A stretch of DNA of 64,000 nt from Plantago major (taxonomy: Eukaryota; Streptophyta; Magnoliopsida; Lamiales; Plantaginaceae), in NCBI GenBank assembly GCA_026545765.1, contig CM048843.1:86863050-86927049 (forward strand), read 5' to 3'. The position numbers were made by a program, and so were the translations under genes. The notes beneath the pieces were generated by a model. The model was given only the letters and a program-made list of their open reading frames with translations, did no database searches and had not been told where the DNA came from. Below, one piece after another: positions 46,839 through 58,702 of the stretch. Each line of letters starts with the position of its first letter. Within the stretch, counting starts at the first letter, position 1.

Positions 46839-49170
46839 TTCTCTAGGTCCCCCTAATTAATTCGCTAATAACACTTTGGTCCCTCTGATTCTAACAATAA
46901 CACCATATGACAGATTTAACAAATCAATTATATAACAGGCCAAAAGTTAAGTTGCTGCCAAACACATGCTTAATTTAAACTTCTAAACAATTTACATTTT
47001 TATCATAAATTTTCATTTTATTATAAAATTGATCCAAATAATTTGTATTTACTCGCTATAACTATTTTTCTATTTTCAAACTTACCAACAAAAATTGCAA
47101 ATAACCCTCTTAAAAAATTTAATAAATATTTTAAATATAAAATTTCATTATGAAATAACAAAAAATTACAAAACAATATGAAAAAGATAGAAAAAAATCC
47201 ATATTTTCATGCTCCATGAAAATAGCTTATATGGATACTGATTTGGAGCTTTCTCGTGTGGAAGAAATATAAAAGAAAATGAAAAAATAAAGAAAATTGT
47301 AATATAAAAATTTATTTGTTAATAATTTTGAAATTTTTTGTAAGTTTTTGTTATTTCTTACTTCCTTCCCCCCCACGGGACAAGCTTAACACTTATTTTT
47401 AGGTCGATATAATAAGCACCAATGACTTTTTTACTATATTGTAAATTATTGCTAAAAGTATTACTATTTTATTCTATCAGGTTAGTATTGATTAGACAAA
47501 AGTTTGAATGATCAGATTAGACAAGTGATGCTTGTTGTGATTTTGTCTAGATAACTTAGAGTGATGTTTGGATCGGCTCTGCTTTGACATTGTTTGAAAA
47601 TGAGAAAGGTATGCTCTTTCTTCCAAAAAAAATATTTTTTTAAAAGTTATGAATATTTTATATAACATGGTGGAAGAAAGATTTGTAAAATGGAAGAGGG
47701 AACCTTTTCTTGAGAGATCAAAAAGGGCTAAACGACAATCATGTTTTAGGACTGAGTAAGTATCTTTTAATATTTTTGTTATTTTTTGGAAGATTATATT
47801 TGAAATATCATTTTATTTCATTTTTGTAAATAATTTTATATTTTTAGAACTAGTTTAAAATTTAGATTTTTGATTTAATTTATTTTAGTTTTAACGTTTA
47901 ATAATTTGAAAATATGAAAGGGAAGAGAAGGAAACTAGAAAATGTGACGGTTAAAAAAAAAGGCCATGTTTGGAAAGCAAATTTTGAAAATAGAAAATTG
48001 GATCAATATGTTATTGTTGAAATCACGGGGACGAAAGTGTTATTAGGTGGTTTATTGGGCCGAGGGGGGGGGGGGGATCTGGAGCTATTTATATATAAAG
48101 TTGATGAGCTAAACCACCAGATTCATTCAAATTCCATCCATTCTATGTAAAATTTTGATTCTACGGTTAAGCAGAGTCTGAATAGGGGAACATATTAGTG
48201 TTGTTGCTAAGATCATGTGAGCAATGTTATTGCTTGGAGATAAAATTTTATGTCTTATAATTGCTAAAAATGCGGAAGGTTTGCAAGCCAAACTAAGAAC
48301 TAAATTTGTTCGAGATTTTGAGTGGCAACATGTAGTAATTGATAGGGATTTTTCTTTGGTGATTAAATTTCTTAAATCGACAAATTTTAGCTTTGCCCCT
48401 TTGTTTCACTTTTCAAAGAAATTTAGGCATGATGGAAAATTTTGTTCCATACCTTTCACTATTAAACCTACCTATATACAAATCATTAATCATTTATCTC
48501 CATCTTCATGCCTGTTATTGATTATCTGTTTGTATTAATAAAGAAAAATCAGTTTGTCGTATTTTTTTTGATTTAATTTTTTACGTTTCAATTGGTGTTT
48601 CTCCAATTATGGAGGATGGTCCAAGCATAAAAGAAGTAGAAAAGTACTAAATAATATACTTATTTAAGTCATAGTTATCATGAGAATAATTAAGTTTGAG
48701 TGTACATCTTCAACAAAATTAAAACATTTCGATATAATTAATAGATAGATGTTGATGAAGTGGATTGTATACTCTAAGAATAATACTTAGCTAATCCAAA
48801 CTTACAAGAATGAAACTTATACGTTAAGAACCCGTACTTTTTATTTGCTTCGATTTTATAATTTTATTGTAATGTTATAGTGAACCGGGCCTACTAATAA
48901 TTTATCAAAACTCAATTTGCTACTTTGTCTTATGCATGAAGGCTAGTTTATCAATTTTATTATTATTATCAGTCAATCGATTCAAACAGACCAAAATTCC
49001 ATTGCCCAGTGACGTAGTCATGTATCCTGTCATGAGATTTTTGTTTAGTTACCAGCTTCAGCTTCAGTTTCTTTATGATTTAATTTTAATATTTGATTTG
49101 GGTTCTTACATTGTAGTGGTGAATTTTGGAGATTTAGAGACGGTTGGTTGTGATTCAGTGGTCTAGCTAG
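46839..49170. other. AT-rich spacer with an RNase H-like relic
   Basis: Mostly AT-rich sequence without a gene. A transposase-like string (ERFVKWKREPFLERSKRAK) occurs near 47670-47730, too short to assign. A G-run lies at 48063-48076. The RNase H-like relic at 48150-48430 is listed separately. Confidence 0.35.
48150..48430 (+). pseudogene. LINE-type RNase H (RVT_3-like) relic
   Basis: Translated fragments read STVKQSLNRGT, then VAKDHVSNVIAW, then AEGLQAKLRTKFVRDFEWQH and VVIDRDFSLVIKFLKS. Their order and spacing are those of plant RVT_3/RNase H domains, where the last fragment usually reads 'H V V I E G D S'. It is spread over more than one frame with stops. A shorter relative of its start (gattctacagttaag) lies at about 46568. 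I infer a decayed LINE fragment. Confidence 0.45.
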
Positions 49171-49685
49171 GTTTAAGTTCGATTCAAGTCGACTTTGAGG
49201 TAAGGGGGATTTTCTGACACTTTTGCTCCTATTTTCCGTATATAAGATGTATATGTATATTTTTGCGATTGACAAATAACTTATGATTATTATATCATGT
49301 TATGGGACTTGATATAATATTCTATTCAAAGAGGATCAAGTATGTGAATTCCCTAAAGTATGTTTTTGTAATGCATGTGATGTGTGTGAAAATTAATGTT
49401 TTTGTACATGGAGATAAAATATGTTTTGAGCTCACAGTTTTTACCTATGAATTCTGGGCCCGTCTTTGACGGTTGATTACGTCTGGCTTCTGAAGTACTT
49501 CTTTCTGTCTGTGTTCCTTTAGCGGGGAACTTTCTGTTATGTTCTGTTCTGTGCCGACCTCTGTGCCACCGGACTTATACTAGTGGCCATAGTGTGACTC
49601 TGTTGAGCTAAACTTTCTGATATGACTGTTTTGTTACAAGTACTCCATGAAACTGTTTTCTGGTTATGTGTTCTGATATTGTGGA

Positions 49686-49763
<78 letters not shown>

Positions 49764-50087
49764 ACTGCTCTGCTTGATCCGGTAAAAGTGCCAGGAGATT
49801 CACCCTTACACTTTTTTTTTCCAGTTGTCGTCAGAGTGGTTCTGGTTTGGAGAAAGTTGCTAGTGGAGGCAAGTCGGTCTAGAGAAGCTAGTAGTATTAG
49901 TGGAAGTCTTGTAATTTCTGAAGGTTGTAACTAGTTTGATGTTTCTAGTTTTGTATTTGTGTTTTAGACGCTCTGAATTACCTTTAAAAACTGTTTTGTA
50001 ACTAAATTTGAGGCTTTGTCTTGGCGTGAGCCCATCTCACGATAGACGGCCGGTCGCGCCAAAGTATTTTGGTTTTGGGGCGTGACA
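49170..50087 (-). mobile_element. LTR fragment, minus orientation (fossil)
   Basis: The right boundary reads GGGGCGTGACA, the reverse complement of a TGTCACGCCCC LTR start, similar to the TGTAACGCCCC terminus of the solo LTR at 12911. The left boundary was not found; 49170 is only where the LTR-like texture begins. It has no coding capacity. Family is probably Gypsy-type by terminus alone. Confidence 0.45.
49686..49758. repeat. (TA)n microsatellite
   Basis: A TA run of about 70 bases inside the LTR-like block. Confidence 0.95.
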
Positions 50088-51590
50088 TATAAAACCTTAG
50101 ACCATTCCAAATGGTCATGGTGATGGCCGTGAATAGTGGCATCCGTGAGCCACGACTGAAACGACGATAAAATCTGGGAAAATTATGTGCAATGGGTCGT
50201 GGCCACGACCATGAATAATGTTTTTTAATAGATTATTATTATTATTATTATTATTAATTAATTAAATGAATCATTTCGTTCACTAAAATAAAATATTAAT
50301 CTCATATAATTTTATCTACAAAAATCTAAAAAATATATTTAACATATATTTGAATTCGCCGTGACAAGATGAATCTATAGACACCAATCTTGAATACTAT
50401 TATTAATTAAATAAATTATTTTATTCATTAAAATAAAATTTAAATTTATTGAATAAGATAAAATGAAATAATAAATTTAAAAATTTAAAAACGACTCATT
50501 AAAACACATTATAAATAATTAACGTAGCATCAAGCATGCAAAAAGATACTCATTTTAAATAGTTTAGCATCAAACATTCTGGACAAACTAAAATATACGA
50601 TTATTTTGATTAGCCTCATATATATATATATATATATATCCATACGACCATACGATTTGTGCACTTTCGGTTATTTTGGGCACTTCCGTATATTTTTGTA
50701 CTATATTCTAAAATTAATGGTTTACTTTAAAGAACACATGGTCTGCATGTGCATAAATGATACTTGGAATGCTTTCTAATTACTTGGACATTTTCTAATA
50801 CAAAATTAATGTAAAAAGAAATTTATTTTAAGTTGTATTAACTCTCTACGTTTCTTTTTATTTTTGAATTAATTTAGGTTTCGGCTTTTCTCTAAATATT
50901 TACATGAAAGATAATGAATAGTCGTAGGAGATAGTGAATAAAGTAGAAGAGATGAGAATGTAAAGAATATTAAAGTAATCAATTAATTTTTAATTTTAGG
51001 CATGTAAAGATGAGATCTATCCATATATTACAAAGACCAGTTTTTATTATCAATTTTAGCTATAGTATTTTGGCCTCAAATCAATGTAAGAAATTCTTTC
51101 ATTTTTTTAGATTAAAAATTACAAAACAATTATAATCAGGGTAAATTTATTTTTTATGCCAAGTTAATGCGTATTTGGTTCTGTTACCTGTACAATTTTA
51201 ATCTAATTTTGATTACATAATTCTGCCAACTATTTATAAATATGATCAATCAAATTTTCTAAATCCCATAATTACATCAAAATTGCCACCCACACACTAA
51301 TTTTCTTAATGGGCATGAATCCATATAGGAGGACCTGTGGATCTGTGATTGACACAGTCCCTTCAAATGATATTCTAAGAATGTTCTATGAATCATGTAC
51401 TAGACGTGCTCTTTTCAGTTAAAAAAGATAGAAGAGACACACGTGAGCTAATTGGTGGTGTGTTGATCTTTACATGTCTATCAACAACATTTTACATGTG
51501 AAGACTTTCAATTTTCCTTTTCTTTATGATAATATTCGATCGATAGGATGAGGTATTAGGTTTCTCTTCTCTACGATCTCTGGCTGGAAG
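50088..51590. other. spacer with a partial copy of the 300-bp repeat
   Basis: About 50300-50490 matches the 300-bp repeat family (atttgaattcgccgtgacaa, tctatagacaccaatcttg). A short (TA)n tract lies near 50618-50638. The rest is AT-rich without recognised features. Confidence 0.5.
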
Positions 51591-52496
51591 TACTGGTTCT
51601 ATCCAACTCGAATTTCAACCCCGTTCTAAATAATGATGTTTAGGTCCGGTCTGGTATATACTCGAACCTGTTCCATACCTTTGCTACAAGACCCGACCGC
51701 AACCTTTTATGATTAAGTTAGTAAAAACTACATTTTTTCCGCTGAGGGGGTGCATATACTCTTTAGGTGGAAAAACTATCTTAGATTTTCTCTCTACTTT
51801 CCTGATCTCCATAATGTGCCGGGGGATGGCGGGGATCAACTGATACTTTCTAGGTGGGGGAAATGTCTTTGAACTTCTTTCAGACTTTCGATCTCCATAA
51901 TCGGAGGGGGGGTCATGATTACTCTAGCGGAAAACTATATTCTATCTTCTGGTTACTGTCTTCATCCATAACCATAACGGCCTGGGGGGACCGTACCATG
52001 TGAAATTATGTTTGTAGAATAATAATTTTTGTGTATTTGGTGGGGTGACGCATACCACCGCGGGGTTGCTGGGAACCAGTGGGTTGGAAAAAAATAACCG
52101 TAACATGTGAAATTACGTTTGTATAATATTTGTATGTGGTGGGGTGACCACATATCACCGCGAGATTGTTGGGAACAACCCTATTGATTTTGCTGTATAC
52201 TTTTGTATTTTATTTTAGTTCCGTTTGAGACTTTGAGGAATAGATTTTTTTTTGTAAAAAAATATGTACATGTTACTAATTAATAAGTCGGGTACGGTAA
52301 GACCCTATTTTTACATTTTTTATAGTTAACATAAATAAACACTCAATGATATAATATTAGATGAAGAATGACTTCCGACCGACACCACGATCAACATTGT
52401 CTACCATAAATTTTGACTATCTTATTTTTTCAATTAATTTATTTTATCCCCACATTTTTATTTTTTATTAAAAGCAAACTATATGGATGCCACTAG
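51590..52496 (+). mobile_element. 3' portion of a second Helitron of the same family
   Basis: It resembles 45650-46157 of the first Helitron: both share aaaactacat, gtac.tgttactaattaa, cgacaccac.a.caac.ttgt and attaaaag.aaactat. It ends CTAG at 52493-52496, followed by T. The terminal hairpin is degenerate. The 5' end was not located; it may lie near 50600-51010. Confidence 0.5.
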
Positions 52497-52695
52497 TTCT
52501 AATGAAAATTCTTACATTTTTCAAAAATTTGTAAATGGGGAAAATTTGTCACATCTGTACTTGTACTCTAATCTCTTCCCAAATCAAACACTTCATGATG
52601 AACTCTGATCCAACATTTCCCACCAGCTCACACACCCTACTCACTGTCACATACACCGCCTAAAATAGTCAAACCAATCGCACCACCACCGGAAA

Positions 52696-55600
52696 ATGGA
52701 CGGCTCCGACGACCCAAACAAGCTCTCCGAACCTTCCACCACCACTACTCAGCCACTCCTCTCCAAACAATTCCCAATTCTTGACAACCCAATTGCTTCC
52801 ACCTCAGGTACAGACGATGACCAGTCCCAATACCTCCAGATCTCTTACAATCATGGCCCTAGGTACCTCAAAGACTTGCCTTTTCTCATCCTCTTCTCCC
52901 TTTTCGTCCTCTGCACTTTTGGGTTCGGAATCTTTGCTTCTGTTAACCGAAATCCTCACCGGTTTGAAGCTTCCTCGTTTCTGTACAACGCCACTTCGTT
53001 TTCTTGCTCCCTTGTTCAAGATTTGCCTTTTGGTGACAGACCCGGGTCTTTGGTAGCCCAAAGGTCGAATCTTTTTGTGGATTTTGTGCGTTTTACGTCG
53101 TTTTCGGGGAATCCGGGTTCTTTGAACTCGGTGGATTCGAGTCTTTTGAAGAGCTTGATATGGACGCTTGTACTCACTGTGATTTTGAGTGTGCCTTTTA
53201 TGCTGTTTGTTCTGTACTTGCTGAAGCGTTACACGAAGCAGATGGTTTATGGGATGCTTCCGTTCTTTGTGATTGTTCCGATTTTCGTTAATGTGTACTG
53301 GTTTGTTGCGTGTACTGTCAAGTCTAGCTGTAGTGATGCGTTTCCGTTGGCGTATCGGATTGTGGTGCTTATTTTTGTGTTCTTGGTGATCGGGGTGGTT
53401 GTGTGGATATTTGTAGTGAACTGGCATAGGATTGAGCTGACAGTGAGGATTATTGGTGTCGGGTCTAATGCGTTGTCGAGGAACTTGGGATTGTTTGGTG
53501 TTCTTCCGGCGATGACCTTGGGGTTGTTTGTTTACTATGTGCCTATAGTTGTGTTTTTAATATTTGCGAACCGGAATGGAAAGATTGTGCCTAGGGCAGA
53601 GCATGGAGAGTACTACTGCATCTGGAAACAAGATAGTTGGGTGCCTGCTTACTATACATTGGCGATCTTGACGATGTTGTGGTCAGCTTCTGCTGTGGTG
53701 GAAGCTCAAGTGTATGTGATAAGTGGAACTATTGCACAATGGTACTTCTCCAAGGAGGATTCTGCACCAAAGCGTGGAATAAGAAATTCTCTAAGGTGTT
53801 CTCCTCATACTGCATTTGTTAATTTAGTTTACTCTAACTGTGTAAGTTTTTGCAATAAGCAAGTGTTTCTATCAATATGTCTTCTACTCTCCTGTTATTA
53901 TTTAGAGTATTTAATTTATTGTTATATCCTAACTGGTACATAGAATTGTGCATTTATAATCGAAATCAGGAGGGATATCTAGTCTTAAGACATAGTAATT
54001 TAGTATTTATGGTTATTTCATGTTCTAGTTTAGTTAGAATTTCTGTTTTAGTTGATGTCTATGTCTATTCTATTTCCTTATATAGTTTTACTTCTTAGGT
54101 TGTAGAGAAAGGCTAGTTTTTTGTTTCACACTTTCGCTTTCATTTACATTTGGATAATTGATGATCACTTTTGAATATAAATTTCCTCTTATCTGCTCTC
54201 CTCTCATCATTGCTTTGCATCCCTAAGATGATTTTGTTGAAGTTCTATATTGCCTGATGCACTACGTCGCTAGGGCAGAAGACCAATATCATAATGAAAA
54301 CTACCTCAGAAGTTTTAGTAAGTGACCAAACTGTTCATTGGGGGAATCTGCTAGAGAACATGGTGGGTAACAACTGGGTGGTTCCGTTCGTTTGAGGACA
54401 GTGAGATTCCTTCCCAATGCTACCCCTTGTTGACACCAACACTAACACCACTAAGGTTTTGAGTGTTGATCAAATCTGTTTTTACTGCGAGCGTGAAGCC
54501 AATGAGTGCCTTTTACCATTCTCCTTATCCTTCAGCATAGAAAATACTTCATACAGTCTGTCCTACACAGACCGCACATTTGTGACACGTACTCTATATG
54601 CTTTTGTGCTAACTATAAATCATTTCTCTGTACTCTCTCTTCCTCAGTCCTTCCCATCATATAGAATTTTGTGTCTCTGCTTGATACAATGAACTTCTTT
54701 GCATTTGAACTCTAACTTGAAAGAATTAATGGCTTTCTTCATTGTTGCAACTTGCAAGAATATTGAACTTAAATTACCACCTTAGATATTGCATATTAAC
54801 ATTCTTTTGGTTCTTTGTATACTTTATATGTGAAACTGGTATGTGAAGAGTGATGAAGTGGAGAAAATTATATTCTGTCTCGTGGGGTTTGAGTTTCGGT
54901 GCAGAATGACATCCTAAATTCGAATGTGTTCGAACACCCTCTTTCTGTAACTGGAACTGTCTAATTCAGTAATTTGATCTAGACCTTTTGATGCATTAGA
55001 AATTCCTAAAGCATGTTTCTTGTAGTTTTTGAGGAACTATATCCTGTCATGTTGAAATATGTAATCACATATTCAAAGTTAGAATTAGTGAAATCATTGG
55101 AGACAGTCACCATTTTCTGTAAAATGGGGATGCTCCTGTGTGATGCTTAATGAGATCGGAGTACAAGAACTCGTTGGTATTGTTATTTATGACTTTAATG
55201 TTTTGGTTGCAGAAATGCATTTGGCCCGTCCTCTGGCACAATATGTTTCTCTGGACTGCTGTTAGCTGCAGTCCGAATAGTGCGTGCAATGGTCGATACC
55301 GCTAGACAAGAAAATGCTTCGGGGATTGTGAATCTTGTGCTTCGTTGTTTCGTTAATTCCCTGTTGTCAGCAGTTGATTTTCTGAACAAGTTTACAATAA
55401 ACTTTGCTGCCATAACTGGGGAAGCATACTGCAGTTCTGCAAGGATGACTTACGAATTACTCAAACGCAACCTTTTATCTACTGTTTTCGTTGAGACCGT
55501 GTCCACGAGGATACTGGCTGGGATCATCTTTGTGTTATCGGCAATATATGCTATATTGGTACGTTCATTTGGTGCATTCATTACAAAATGGTTTGAATCT

Positions 55601-56701
55601 TGTATGTGCAAATTTGGAAAACTTGTCCAGCTAATTTTTCATGAAGTGTTGTGCCAGGGTTTGCCCCGTCTTTAGTTAGTCTCTGTATGTATGTGTAGAG
55701 ATATGCTATAGAAACTCGTAACAAGAATGCTCCATCTAATAAGAAACTCCTTGTATTTAAAAAATAAGGGTCCTAAGGCGCTGTTCTCTTCGTCTGAACA
55801 GAACTCAACTGATTTGAACTGAACTGAACGGAACTGAACGGAACTGAACTGAATTGTAGTATGAAAATAAACTAAGCAGAACTGAACTGAACTGAACAGA
55901 ACAAAACTGAATGAATCTGAACTGAACTGAACTGAAATTAATGAGTTTTCAGATGAAGAGAACAAAGCCTAAGTTGGGACCAGTTATAATTAAGAATAAA
56001 CTCCATAATGTTCATTTTCCATTTTTTTAGGTCCATTCGTGAGAGATTTACCTCTATAAACTCAAAAATGACATTATATTTCAAAATATTTATGAATTTA
56101 TATGAATATGTTCAGAATATTTATTTAAGTTACGTAAAAGTTAAAAATGAATAAAGTATGGGGAGAGTGAATAGGCCTGAGAATGAGTATAGAATGAATT
56201 ATATGTAGCCAATTTGGAACAGGAAGCACTTACTGGGAGCGCCCAAAATCAAAATCAAATGCCCATCTCCATGACGGAGGGAATACTTATCTAAAGTTGT
56301 TTGTGACAGTTTGTTTATTGGGCTATTTTTCTTTCTTTTCAGTATTATTAGCATCATTTTATTGAGCAAAGAAACTCAGATTCTATTTGGTTTATAATAT
56401 TTGTTGCCTGAATACAAGGTTGCTTTATGATCTGCAGGTTTGTGTTGTTTTAAAAGCTCTTGTTCATCTTGGAAACGATGCATACATTGTTGCTGTCATG
56501 GCGTGGATTCTGCTGATCGTGATCTTAGGCTACTTCATTCATGTTTTGGATGATGTTATAGATACAGTGTATGTGTGCTATGCCATAGACAGGGATCGAG
56601 GTGAGGTTTTCAAGCAGGATGTTCATGAAGTCTATGTTCACCTTCCGATAAGCAGAAGTCATTCGGCAGGTTTTGTTGCTAGAACTCCGTTGCTTGTGTA
56701 A
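52696..56701 (+). CDS. choline-transporter-like (CTL/SLC44, PNS1-like) membrane protein
   Basis: A multi-pass membrane protein of the choline transporter-like family. Exons by eye: 52696-53795, 55213-55558 and 56438-56701, GT/AG, in one frame of 569 residues. A soluble Ser/Thr-rich N-terminus (about 1-55) is followed by a helix at about 59-81, a large non-cytosolic loop, and about nine more helices. Recognisable family stretches are IAQWYFSKED in exon 1, NAFGPSSGTICFSGLLLAAV and DFLNKFTINFAAITGEAYCSSA in exon 2, and YVCYAIDRDRGE near the C-terminus. The family ends with a short cytosolic tail, as here. Intron 2 holds a Tourist-like MITE. Whether plant members of this short PNS1-like group transport choline is not settled. 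The gene looks intact. Confidence 0.92.
55777..55969. mobile_element. Tourist-like MITE in CTL intron 2
   Basis: The 193 bases start ggcgctgttctcttcgtctg; the reverse complement of the right end reads ggctttgttctcttcatctg. TAA flanks both sides (55774-55776 and 55970-55972), as for PIF/Harbinger elements. The interior is repeated gaactgaactg. A diverged relative lies near 33685-33785. Confidence 0.85.
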
Positions 56702-56823
56702 TCTTTAGTATTGTGAATTATGTAATGTATTTATTATCTGTAATTGGTTCTGCTTGGGAGGTGTAATTGCCAGACGGCAAACTGTGCATATCTGAGATTT
56801 CATTTTGTACCAAGCCTTTTTCC

Positions 56824-56829
56824 AATAAA
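56824..56829 (+). terminator. candidate poly(A) signal of the CTL gene
   Basis: A canonical AATAAA about 123 bases downstream of the stop codon, a typical plant 3' UTR distance. Confidence 0.5.
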
Positions 56830-58702
56830 AGTCATTTTTGCAGCCTTACATAGAGCTCGTTTCCTTTTGTTTAACATTGTTGTGGATCCATAAATATGTT
56901 GAAAGTGTATCAGATCTTCCTTACCATTGTCTTTGATCTTTAAGATATTTGAGATGGTCAAATTCTTCATTTATATGCACTGTGCACAAGTTAGAGACCG
57001 ACTTCAAATTCCAGTTTCCTAGTATGATTGGTATATTCAAGTTCGTGTCGTGTGATTTTTCTTGTATCGTATAGGTGCCTCCAGTGAAATTTAACTGGAC
57101 TGTCTAAAATTCTAGCAACTGTAGTTTGTATCTGGAGTTGTATGTGAGCAAAGTAAGATTGTTTGATGGTCTTTATTACTCTTTAGTTATTGAATGGGGG
57201 TGCGTAACTGTTAGGCTGATTCTTGTTTAAATGTCTTTGTTCGCTGTATCTGTTTATAAATTACTACAGTCGTGCGGCCTAATATGGTTGTTCAAGTATT
57301 ACATTTCTTTTATTTATTTTGTCATATGGAATGATTCCCTTCATACACTTAATAGTTGAATCCAACTAGTGGACTAGCTCTGTGCGGCGCTCTGATGTGC
57401 TGTGGATGCGTATATTGCAAAGCTAGTGATTTGATTTAGAGAGCCCTTTGATTTATGGTTCTTGACATCTTGCACTTTGCTTAGAAAATGTCAGATGCTT
57501 ATGGGCAGTTCACAAGTGCCAAAGGCGACTTTTGACTGAGGTAGTTATAGAAGTGCATTGAACTTATATTATAGACCTATGTCAGTAGTCCTTTGCTAGC
57601 AGTGTTGATCTTGAGACTTTCTATTTGAGTTTTTCGCTCATCAAGAGGTACCTTGGTTCGATTCTGATTTCTGTTTAGGAATAGACCTATTTCTCTGCGT
57701 CTCCTCTGTTAGAATGACAATCTTATGATCTTCACAACATGCAGAGCAAAACCCCCCTAATATGACAATCTTAGTGTTGTCAATTCGTTTATGGTTCATC
57801 AAGAGGTCACTTGGATCAATGTCGATTCTATGCAGGAATATACCTTATATATGTATCTATGTCTCTTCTGATTGTATACCATCTTATGATCGTATCAACC
57901 AGTCGGACTCAGACAACTATGACATGATCGATCACTCCTTTGCACAACGCTCGCGTTTCCGCTTGTGGTTTAGTTCCTGCAACAGATGTTACTCAAATTG
58001 CTCAGGTCAGTCCTAAGCAAAGACGTAACATCATAATGTGGTAGGCCGAATAAGTTGTTACATAGACTACAGCTACTGATTGAGCTGCCAAGTTTTCTTT
58101 CTTGGCAATAAAGATAAAGAGAAAAGAGTGATGTGATTTCCCTATGTCCACTAATTCTTTGAATTCTTAACTGAGGTCATCTATCTAGTTGATCAAGACA
58201 GGCCTTAATATGAAGATAAGAAAATTGACATGAAGGTTGAAAACAAAGCACTCCATATGACAACATTTTCAGTGGCCACAAGAAAATGAGGAAATACGGG
58301 TAAACCAGAGTTTTGGCGACTATCCAATAATTTTAGTGTCCGAATCTAAGGTTCAGACTATCTGATCATCAAACATATCCGAAAACGTTACAAAATGCTT
58401 AACCTACGCACTCTCTGTTGATTTGGTCAGAATTACTTGCATGTCTGTTTCTTGGTTAAAATGGCCTAAATCACAAGCCAAAAATAGAATATCATATACT
58501 AGTATTAGATTTTTTTTTTCTTTTTGTCTTTTTGTATTGATAAAAAGATAAGACAGTTGACATGGTAGGCAATGTGCAGAATTGACTACATTTAATTTTT
58601 TATTGTATTTTTATTTAGACAGATGAAGAAAAGTCAGTTTTTGATTGTTGTGATGTACATGTGCTTCCCACTTCCAGTTACTAAATCAACTAGACAGAAG
58701 CC
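56830..58702. other. upstream region of the first lectin receptor kinase
   Basis: From about 57040 this matches 62640-63732, the region upstream of the second lectin kinase (shared tataggtgc.tccagtgaaattt, gcaaagctagtgattt and gccaagttttctttcttg.caa). It therefore belongs to the duplicated unit. A local duplication of about 155 bases is also visible (about 57638-57740 and 57795-57895, both with catcaagaggt and ctt.tgatc). No coding sequence was recognised. Confidence 0.55.

Noticed and set aside
47660-47760. Transposase-like peptide ERFVKWKREPFLERSKRAK
   Set aside because: Too short and isolated to assign to a transposase family.
52804-53427. A 207-codon open frame on the minus strand
   Set aside because: It is antisense to exon 1 of the CTL gene and has H/K/R-rich composition without family likeness.
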